From: CAWELS01 sp964468205
GTDB taxonomy: Bacteria > Acidobacteriota > Terriglobia > Bryobacterales > Bryobacteraceae
Assembly: GCA_964468205.1 (NCBI GenBank)
Contig: CAYXVG010000068.1
Location: 1-31,167, forward strand
Direction: 5' to 3'
Length of the DNA stretch: 31,167 nt
Shown here piece by piece: positions 24,566 through 30,304 of this stretch (the first letter of the stretch is position 1; every line of letters starts with the position of its first letter). Position numbers and translations under genes: made by a program. Under the pieces are notes generated by a model. The model saw only the letters and a program-made list of their open reading frames with translations, did no database searches and was not told where the DNA came from.

Positions 24566-25990
24566 GTGATTTCCAGGCGGAACATTCTCCGGACACTTGG
24601 AACGACCGCGGTCGGCGGGGCGGCCGCACCCTGCCTCTCCGCTCAGGCGCAACAGCATTTTCACCACCGCCAACTCGGCAGAACCGGCCGCTGGATCGTA
24701 CCGTTCGGACTCGGCGGCCAAGGCGCTCTCCAATGGACTCCCGAAGGCGTCGATCCCGTTGCCATCATCGTCCGCGCGGTGGAACTCGGCGTCAACTACC
24801 TGGATACCGCCAACAGCTACGGACCCAGCCAAGCCAACCTCGGCAAAGCTCTGCGGGCCTTGAAAGTCGTCCCCGGCAGCGTTCCCTTCAACGGCGCGCT
24901 GCGCGAGCGCTTGGTGATCGCCTCAAAAACCCGCGCCCGCTTTGCCCGCGATCCGGAGAACCCCGAAGCCGAAACCGCGATCACCGATTTGAAGCGATCA
25001 CTGACCATGCTGTTCGGCGACGGCCAAGGAGGCATCCCGCGCGGGGCCTACCTCGACGGCATGCAGATCGAGAACCTCGAAACACTGGAGCACGTGGACC
25101 AGATTTACGAAGGCTTCGATACGCGCGAGTCCGGCAAGCTCGAAAAGACCGGCGCACTGGCCGGATTGCTCGACTACCGGGACGGTACCAACTACACCGG
25201 ACTCAATCCAGATCACCGTATCCATCTCCGGCACATCGGCATCACCGGACACCGCAGCTCGCTGATCCTCATGAACGCCCTGCAGCGCGACACGCAGGGC
25301 GTTCTCGATACCCTGCTCATTCCGCTCAACCCCAATGACCGCCACTACTGCGCGCACCAGAACAACGTGCTCCCCGTGGCGCTCGCCAAGGGCGTCGGCG
25401 TCATCGCCATGAAGATCTTCGCCGGCGGCGTCTTCTACGGCAGTGAACCGGCCTTCGCCCGCTCGCCCGAAGACTTAGTGCAAACCGTTGGCGGCGGTCG
25501 CCAGGCCGTCCTGCCATGGGACCTCGTGCGCTACCCCGTCTCCCTGCCCGGCGTTTCCTGCGCCATCGCCGGCGTCGGAAGCATCCGCCCCGAAAACCCC
25601 GCGCAAGACCAACTCACGGTGAACCTCACCGCCGCGCTCAGCGACCTCGCCGGCACGCTCGAGCTCCGCAAAATCGAACGCCAGGTCCGCACCCGTCACG
25701 GCACGGCGACAAACTACTTCCAGGAACGGTCCACCGGACTTGTCCAACCCGGCGGTATAAATGTCACTCGGGAAGACAACCGCCTGCGTGTCTCCTGGCA
25801 GACGGCCCTCGCCGGCGAGGAACCTATCCGCTCCTACGTGGTAGCCGCGGGCGTCGACGAACTCCTGCGCATCCCATTCCGGCCCCAGACCACCCTCGAA
25901 CCGCTCTCGGTAACCATCCCTGCTGAGAATGTCAACGCCAGCGCCATCAGCGTGATCGCGTCGAATCTCCCGCCCTGGGCGCGCCCTTGA
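24566..25990 (+). CDS. Tat-exported aldo/keto reductase with C-terminal beta extension
   Basis: 474 residues from the GTG at 24566, chosen because it begins exactly at a twin-arginine signal (ISRRNILRTLGTTAVGGAAA); the longer frame adds five residues that disrupt it. The reductase domain (30-355) shows QLGRTGRWIVPFGLGG, D80-T-A-N-S-Y85, and K121 in VIASKTRARF. At the place of the catalytic His (usually DxxQxH) it has DGMQIENLE, so Glu169 takes the His position. A 90-residue C-terminal segment (INVTREDNRLRVSWQTALAGEEPIRSYVVAAG) looks like a fibronectin-III type beta domain. Export with bound NADP(H) fits the Tat pathway. The reaction is unknown; the Glu is discussed in the findings. Confidence 0.85.
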   Translation: MISRRNILRTLGTTAVGGAAAPCLSAQAQQHFHHRQLGRTGRWIVPFGLGGQGALQWTPEGVDPVAIIVRAVELGVNYLDTANSYGPSQANLGKALRALKVVPGSVPFNGALRERLVIASKTRARFARDPENPEAETAITDLKRSLTMLFGDGQGGIPRGAYLDGMQIENLETLEHVDQIYEGFDTRESGKLEKTGALAGLLDYRDGTNYTGLNPDHRIHLRHIGITGHRSSLILMNALQRDTQGVLDTLLIPLNPNDRHYCAHQNNVLPVALAKGVGVIAMKIFAGGVFYGSEPAFARSPEDLVQTVGGGRQAVLPWDLVRYPVSLPGVSCAIAGVGSIRPENPAQDQLTVNLTAALSDLAGTLELRKIERQVRTRHGTATNYFQERSTGLVQPGGINVTREDNRLRVSWQTALAGEEPIRSYVVAAGVDELLRIPFRPQTTLEPLSVTIPAENVNASAISVIASNLPPWARP

Positions 25991-26080
25991 TCTGGCGTCG
26001 GCTTCTCCCTTTCTCCCCCTGGCATATCCGCTGGCCCAAGTAACGCCCCCTCGCGGCGCCACCCCATCTTCGGTATGCCG

Positions 26081-26086
26081 TAAAAT
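26081..26086 (+). promoter_or_regulatory. -10 TAAAAT placed for leaderless transcription
   Basis: TAAAAT ends 6 nt before the ATG at 26093 with no Shine-Dalgarno between them, the same arrangement as at 24554 and 20594. Confidence 0.42.
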
Positions 26087-26092
26087 CAACAC

Positions 26093-26752
26093 ATGCTCGC
26101 TAAGACTCTCCGTGTCGCAACCCTCGCTATCCTCGCCTGGACCGCCATCTCCGTCTCCGCCGCCGAGCCGGACCGCTGGGAGAAGGCAATCCAGGCTTTT
26201 GAGGCCGCCGACAAACAACAATCACCCGACAAAGGCGGCATCGTCTTCATCGGCAGCTCCAGCATCCGGCTCTGGGACCTTGACCGGTTCTTCCCGGGCC
26301 TGAACGCCCTCAACCGCGGCTTCGGCGGATCGCAAATGGCGGACTCCGTCCGCTATGCCAACCGGATCCTAATCCCTTACCAGCCCCGAACCGTCGTAGT
26401 TTATGCCGGAGACAACGACATCGCCGCCGGCAAAAGCCCGGAAACGGTCCTGGCGGATTACAATGCTTTCGTTGAAAAAGTCCACCGCGCGCTGCCCGAA
26501 ACGAAAATCTTCTACATCGCGATCAAGCCTAGCCTGAAACGCTGGAACCTCGTGGAGGAGATGCGGCGCGCCAACGCCTTGATCCGCCAGGCGGCCGAAA
26601 ACAACCCGCGGCTCGAGTTCGTCGACATCGACACGCCTATGATTGGACCCGGTGGCAAGCCCCGCAAAGAACTCTTCGCGGAGGATGGCCTGCATCTCAG
26701 CGCCGCCGGATATCAGATCTGGTCGGATGTGCTCCGGCCGCACCTGCGCTGA
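26093..26752 (+). CDS. Exported SGNH/GDSL-type hydrolase
   Basis: 219 residues with a signal peptide (cleavage near SVSA, 23). The four family blocks are present. Block I is FIGSSSI, with the nucleophile Ser probably at 56 and the usual Asp replaced by Ser. Block II is RGFGGS (75-80). Block III is GDND (106-109), carrying the oxyanion Asn108. Block V is EDGLHL with D198 and H201. It is likely an esterase, such as a carbohydrate or lipid deacetylase, acting outside the cytoplasm. It ends 7 bp from the convergent sigma-54 activator. Confidence 0.9.
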   Translation: MLAKTLRVATLAILAWTAISVSAAEPDRWEKAIQAFEAADKQQSPDKGGIVFIGSSSIRLWDLDRFFPGLNALNRGFGGSQMADSVRYANRILIPYQPRTVVVYAGDNDIAAGKSPETVLADYNAFVEKVHRALPETKIFYIAIKPSLKRWNLVEEMRRANALIRQAAENNPRLEFVDIDTPMIGPGGKPRKELFAEDGLHLSAAGYQIWSDVLRPHLR

Positions 26753-26759
26753 GGCCGCC

Positions 26760-28112
26760 TTACCGGAGCTTAAACTTCTTCATCTTGTAACGGAGAGTAT
26801 CGCGGGTAATCTTGAGCAGCTTCGCAGCCTGCGTCTGATTACCGCCCGTCTGATCAAGAGCGCGCAGAATCAACCGCTTCTCGTTATCCTCAAGCGACAT
26901 TCCAGCCTCCGGCGACGCCGGCGCCCCCCTCGACGTCGTGGGCATCGCTGGCACGCCCCCTTCGCCGCGGCCAATCGCCATCGGCAAACTCGCCGGGCGG
27001 ATGAGCGTCGATTCCTCGAGAATCATGGCCCGCTCGATCGCGTTTCGCAGTTCACGAACGTTCCCTGCCCAGTCATGGTTCAACAGCATCCTCATCGCCT
27101 CCTCTGCGAGACCGGCAATCTGACGCTTGAACTTCTGGTTGTACTGGTCGATGAAGAACTCAGCCAGCGGCGGAATGTCTTCGGGACGCTCGCGCAGCGG
27201 CGGGATCGTGATGTGAATCACGTTCAGACGGAAGTATAGATCCTGCCGGAAAGCCCCCTCCTGGACCGCTTCCCGCAAATTCTTATTCGTCGCCGCAATC
27301 ACGCGCAGATCGAGTTGGATGTCCTTCAATCCGCCAAGGCGGCGAAACGACTGTTCCTCCAATACCCGCAACAGCTTGGCCTGAAGCATCAACGGGATCT
27401 CGCCGATCTCGTCAAGGAATAACGTACCGTTGTCCGCGAGTTCGAAAATGCCCCGTTTCTGCGAACGCGCGTCCGTGAACGCTCCCTTCTCGTAGCCGAA
27501 CAGTTCGCTCTCGAGGAGCGTCTCCGGAATTGCCGCGCAGTTGATAGCAATAAACGGCTCCGCCTGCCGTAAACTCTGGTAGTGCAACGTCTTCGCTACC
27601 AGGTCCTTACCCGTGCCGTTTTCCCCTTCAATCAGAATGGTGACGGCCTCGCTCGCGGCCACCCGCCGGACGAAGTTCATCACATCCCGCATCGACTGGG
27701 ACTCGGCGATGACCTCCCGCTTCTGCGGCTCCACCTCATCCGTGACGTCCTTCACCGTCACGACGATGCCTCCGACGTCACCGCCCGGCCTTCGGATCGG
27801 CGAAGTCTTGATCACCGCCAGCCGCTCGCGGCCGTTGCCGGTGTGCAGCCGGACTGTGCCGTTCGGCGCGCCCGACAACTGCGAAAGACCCACCTGCATC
27901 CCGCACCCCGACTCGCATACCGCGCACCGGAAAACTTCTCCGCACTCGCGGCCCACCATCTCCTCGGCAGGAATCCCGAAGATCTTCTCGGCGGCCCGGT
28001 TGGCGCCAGTAATAATGCGGTCGGGATTGTAGATAATCAGCGCGTCTGAAAGCTGGTCAAAAACAGCTTCCAGAAGATCGGTCTCGCGCCACTCTGCAGT
28101 CAGTTTGGACAT
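26760..28112 (-). CDS. PAS-type sigma-54-dependent transcriptional activator
   Basis: 450 residues from the ATG at 28112; an upstream in-frame ATG at 28208 would add 32 residues with no domain and would read through the operator region. An N-terminal PAS domain (12-122) contains C57, C63, C66 and C70. The AAA+ domain (about 135-365) has Walker A GENGTGKD (163-170), the sigma-54 contact loop GAFTDA (210-215, usually GAFTGA), Walker B GTLFLDEIGE (229-238) and the VRELRN end. The C-terminal Fis-type helix-turn-helix (410-448) reads GNQTQAAKLLKITRDTLRYKM. There is no receiver domain, so the signal reaches it through the PAS sensor. It is divergent from a gene with a sigma-54 promoter, its probable target (inference). 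Confidence 0.94.
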   Translation of the reverse strand: MSKLTAEWRETDLLEAVFDQLSDALIIYNPDRIITGANRAAEKIFGIPAEEMVGRECGEVFRCAVCESGCGMQVGLSQLSGAPNGTVRLHTGNGRERLAVIKTSPIRRPGGDVGGIVVTVKDVTDEVEPQKREVIAESQSMRDVMNFVRRVAASEAVTILIEGENGTGKDLVAKTLHYQSLRQAEPFIAINCAAIPETLLESELFGYEKGAFTDARSQKRGIFELADNGTLFLDEIGEIPLMLQAKLLRVLEEQSFRRLGGLKDIQLDLRVIAATNKNLREAVQEGAFRQDLYFRLNVIHITIPPLRERPEDIPPLAEFFIDQYNQKFKRQIAGLAEEAMRMLLNHDWAGNVRELRNAIERAMILEESTLIRPASLPMAIGRGEGGVPAMPTTSRGAPASPEAGMSLEDNEKRLILRALDQTGGNQTQAAKLLKITRDTLRYKMKKFKLR

Positions 28113-28151
28113 CCGAATATCGGCTATTGAGATTGGGTTCACCCAGGACTC

Positions 28152-28179
28152 TGTGAACAGTATAACAACACTATTCACA
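28152..28179. promoter_or_regulatory. 28-bp palindromic operator candidate
   Basis: TGTGAA-C-AGT (28152-28161), eight central bases, then ACT-A-TTCACA (28170-28179): the arms are exact reverse complements except one central position each. TATACT on the minus strand (28164-28159) lies within it and would be a -10 for the activator gene. It is 40-67 bp upstream of that gene's ATG and about 215-240 bp upstream of the -24/-12 promoter, positions suited both to autoregulation and to enhancer binding. Confidence 0.6.
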
Positions 28180-28340
28180 ATGGGACCGCCTCGGATGGGG
28201 AATTTCACCCATTCGGGCCGTCTCGCGCCCCCAATTCGTCGAGAAACACGAATCGCTCTTACACTTCAATATGCTTTTGCCATCTCTTCGCCCCTGATCT
28301 CGCTGACACTCCGCCCGTCGAAGCCACCGGTTGTGGAAAT

Positions 28341-28368
28341 CCACCACATTCCGCGGCGGAATGGGTGG
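28341..28368. repeat. Strong imperfect palindrome / hairpin
   Basis: CCACC-a-CATTCCG (28341-28353) pairs with CGGAATG-GGTGG (28357-28368) around a 3-nt loop, giving 12 bp with a single bulged A. It ends 24 bp before the -24/-12 promoter. It is not followed by T residues, so a protein-binding site or architectural element is more likely than a terminator. Confidence 0.65.
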
Positions 28369-28392
28369 GTCAGATTCATCATTGTTGAGATG

Positions 28393-28407
28393 TGGCGAGT
28401 CAATTGC
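28393..28407 (+). promoter_or_regulatory. Sigma-54 (-24/-12) promoter
   Basis: TGGC (28393-28396) and TTGC (28404-28407) match the consensus halves, with the invariant GG and GC separated by exactly 10 bp. Only the variable ACG part differs (GAG). Transcription would start near 28418, ahead of the receiver-like gene. The divergent sigma-54 activator gene makes the call much stronger. Confidence 0.68.
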
Positions 28408-28493
28408 CTGACTATACCGTGAAGTCGAGCGCTTCGCATCCACTATTGGGTGCGGAGAGCAGACTAATCTGCGTCAGGAGAACCCGCGGTGCG

Positions 28494-28832
28494 ATGATAC
28501 AACTCGCGCTAAGTGACCGGGATTACCGCCACGCCCTACGCGACATCCTGCACGCTTCCCACGCGCCTCGGGTCCGCATCGTCAAAGAACCAGATCCCGA
28601 ACGCCGCGAAGTGCTGGTGCTCGATAGGGAGCATCTCAGGGCTGTCGCTTCTCCCATCTCGCATCCCGAGCGCATCGTCATGATCGCCGGGAATCGCAAT
28701 GAGGATCTCGACCTAGCCTGGAACGCCGGGCTGCAGTCCGTTGTCCTCCGCCATGACCCCCTCGGCACTGCTTTGCTGGCCGTACTTTCGGCCTATCTCC
28801 ACGTCTCAAGCGGCGCCCCTTGGCAAACTTGA
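28494..28832 (+). CDS. Small receiver-like (pseudo-receiver) protein
   Basis: 112 residues from the ATG at 28494; the in-frame ATG at 28392 would overlap the -24/-12 promoter and is rejected. The pattern resembles a stand-alone response-regulator receiver: LALSDRDYRHALRDIL (acidic pocket region), VLVLDREHL (candidate phospho-acceptor Asp), IVMIAGNRNEDLDLAWNAG, then SVVLRHDPLGTALLAVLSAYL. The usual conserved Thr/Ser after the fourth strand is Ala/Gly, and the conserved Lys of the KP motif is Arg-His. Phosphorylation-based switching is therefore doubtful. AGGAG lies 13 nt upstream of the ATG, a long spacing. The family assignment is tentative. Confidence 0.62.
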   Translation: MIQLALSDRDYRHALRDILHASHAPRVRIVKEPDPERREVLVLDREHLRAVASPISHPERIVMIAGNRNEDLDLAWNAGLQSVVLRHDPLGTALLAVLSAYLHVSSGAPWQT

Positions 28833-28841
28833 CTGCTTCGC

Positions 28842-28891
28842 TTGGTGGAAAGCCGGAATCGTGATATTTTGTACTCGCCGGTGCGCCCGGC
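28842..28891 (+). promoter_or_regulatory. Candidate sigma-70 promoter and 5' hairpin
   Basis: TTGGTG (28842-28847), 17 bp, then TATTTT (28865-28870) make a reasonable housekeeping promoter. Initiation is expected near 28877, where a 5-bp stem GCCGG/CCGGC (28877-28881 and 28887-28891) begins. A hairpin at the very 5' end of the message could protect it from decay. Confidence 0.42.
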
Positions 28892-28954
28892 AGCAAGGTG
28901 TCGATCGGGACGCGCTGGCGAATAATCGAATTCCATGTTGAAGGAGAGTACGCC

Positions 28955-29236
28955 ATGAGTTACCTGCCATTCGCTATTGTTCTTGCCGCCCTCGGCATTG
29001 TCGTTCTGGCGCTGATTGTCTATCGCGGCAAGCTCACCGCCCACGAAGATGACACCATTCACATCCATGACGGAGAAGAACCGCAGTTGGCCGCCCAAAC
29101 CGTTCTGGCCACTCGTTTGGAGAAAGTGGACAAGGTAGGGAAGATCCTTACCGCCGTGGTCGTTATCGGCGCGGTGGCTCTGCTGGCCGCGTGGGTCTAT
29201 TTCGAACAGATCGCCGACAGCAGCGTCCGGATGTAG
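28955..29236 (+). CDS. Small two-helix membrane protein of unknown function
   Basis: 93 residues from the ATG at 28955, with AAGGAGA 7 nt upstream; an upstream in-frame start at 28898 lacks a ribosome site. Two transmembrane helices (about 5-24 and 64-82) flank a polar loop of about 40 residues containing HEDDTIHIHDGEE, a His/Asp/Glu-rich patch that could bind metal. No family is recognised. It lies between the pseudo-receiver gene and a universal stress protein gene, all on the same strand. Confidence 0.78.
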   Translation: MSYLPFAIVLAALGIVVLALIVYRGKLTAHEDDTIHIHDGEEPQLAAQTVLATRLEKVDKVGKILTAVVVIGAVALLAAWVYFEQIADSSVRM

Positions 29237-29335
29237 CCGCGAGTCAGGCCGCATCCGGAACATCCTCCGCCGCCGGATCTTAACGGCTGGCGAATTGTTC
29301 CACCTGGAGTGACCGTCGCGCAATGGAGGAGACCC

Positions 29336-30208
29336 ATGTTTCAGATACGAAAGATTCTGGCGCCCGTCGATTTCTCAGACCGCTCGCTCGGAGCCGCGCG
29401 CTTCGTGAATGCCCTCGTGCAGCAGTTCGGAGCACAAGCGGTTCTCCTGCACGTCCTTCCCCCGCCTCATTACGAGTTCAGTTCCATGGAAGTCGGCGGA
29501 ACCGTCATCAGTGAGCTCTTCGAAACGCGCACCCGGCAGGTGCGCGGTGAACTGGAGAATTTCCTTCAGGATGAAATCCCCGAGCTTGACGCCGAGCGCG
29601 TTCTTGTCGAGGGCGACCCCGCCCAGAGAATCGTCGAATATGCCCGCGACAACAACTCAGAACTTATCGTCATGCCCACCCACGGCTATGGCCCCTTCCG
29701 GCGCTTCATCCTCGGATCCGTCACCGCGAAAGTCCTCCACGACGCGGACTCCCCCGTCTGGACGGGCGTTCATCTCGACGAAAAGCCCCCCGGCGGCAGA
29801 GTCTCCTTCAAAACCGTCATGGCCGCCATCGACCTCGGCGATCAGTCCGGCAAAACACTCGCTTGGGCCGCTGGTTTCGCCGCCTCCTACGGAGCCCGCT
29901 TGTTGGTAGTCCACGCCATGCCTTGCCTCGAAGGCAATGCCGGCGATTATCCGGATCCCGGCTGGCAGGAGCGCCTGCGCAACGAGTGCGGAAGCGAAAT
30001 CGAAGCTCTGCTCGGCGACGCGGCCCGCGACGCCGAAGTTATGCTCGAATGCGGAGACCCGCCGGATGTCGTCCGCGAAGCCGCCGCGGAAACCAAGGCT
30101 GACCTGCTGGTCATCGGACGCGGTTCCGCCGCCGGCGTCTTCGGCCGCCTTCGCGCCAATGCCTACACCATCATCCGCCGTTCTCCCTGCCCGGTGGTTA
30201 GCGTATAG
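29336..30208 (+). CDS. Tandem universal stress protein (two Usp domains)
   Basis: 290 residues from the ATG at 29336, where GGAGGAG sits 4 nt upstream. Usp domain 1 (1-146) runs from ILAPVDFSDRS to MPTHGYGPFRRFILGSVTAKVL. This fits the ATP-binding pattern G-x2-G-x9-G-S except that Pro replaces the first Gly. Usp domain 2 (157-290) starts VMAAIDLGDQSGKTL and ends VIGRGSAAGVFGRLRANAYTIIRRSPCPVVSV, where the final G-S/T is lost, so it probably does not bind ATP. Cytoplasmic stress-related protein; partner unknown. The preceding membrane-protein gene may share its transcript. Confidence 0.93.
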   Translation: MFQIRKILAPVDFSDRSLGAARFVNALVQQFGAQAVLLHVLPPPHYEFSSMEVGGTVISELFETRTRQVRGELENFLQDEIPELDAERVLVEGDPAQRIVEYARDNNSELIVMPTHGYGPFRRFILGSVTAKVLHDADSPVWTGVHLDEKPPGGRVSFKTVMAAIDLGDQSGKTLAWAAGFAASYGARLLVVHAMPCLEGNAGDYPDPGWQERLRNECGSEIEALLGDAARDAEVMLECGDPPDVVREAAAETKADLLVIGRGSAAGVFGRLRANAYTIIRRSPCPVVSV

Positions 30209-30251
30209 CCCCCCGGCCTCCTTTAGAAACCCCAAAACCAAACCATGGAGT

Positions 30252-30265
30252 GGGCCGCCAGGCCC
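30252..30265. terminator. GC hairpin between convergent genes
   Basis: GGGCC (30252-30256) and GGCCC (30261-30265) form a 5-bp stem with a 4-nt loop inside the 96-bp gap between the stress-protein gene and the convergent glucosidase gene. No T run follows, so it is a weak candidate. Confidence 0.3.
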
Positions 30266-30304
30266 GCCAGGACGGCCGACATGGCGTCACCCCACCCGCC
30301 CGGC

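Larger units (their letters stand above)
28113..28493. other. 381-bp divergent intergenic regulatory region
   Basis: No gene is supported here; the short frames crossing it on both strands lack coding signals. From left to right it holds several TTCAC/GTGAA half-sites (28138, 28153, 28174, 28204), the activator's candidate -10 (28159-28164 on minus), alternating CCAC/GTGG blocks (28324-28344), a 28-bp hairpin (28341-28368), and a -24/-12 promoter (28393-28407). An untranslated leader of about 76 nt follows. Confidence 0.75.

Noticed and set aside
28105..28443. Short frames on both strands in the 381-bp intergenic region
   Set aside because: They overlap palindromes and the -24/-12 promoter, have no Shine-Dalgarno, and show no domain-like sequence.
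28821..28836. TGGCAAACTTGACTGC as a second sigma-54 promoter
   Set aside because: GG and GC are 11 bp apart instead of 10, and the sequence lies in the end of the receiver-like gene.
29288..29301. TGGCGAATTGTTCC upstream of the universal stress protein as a -24/-12 element
   Set aside because: No GC occurs at the -12 position.
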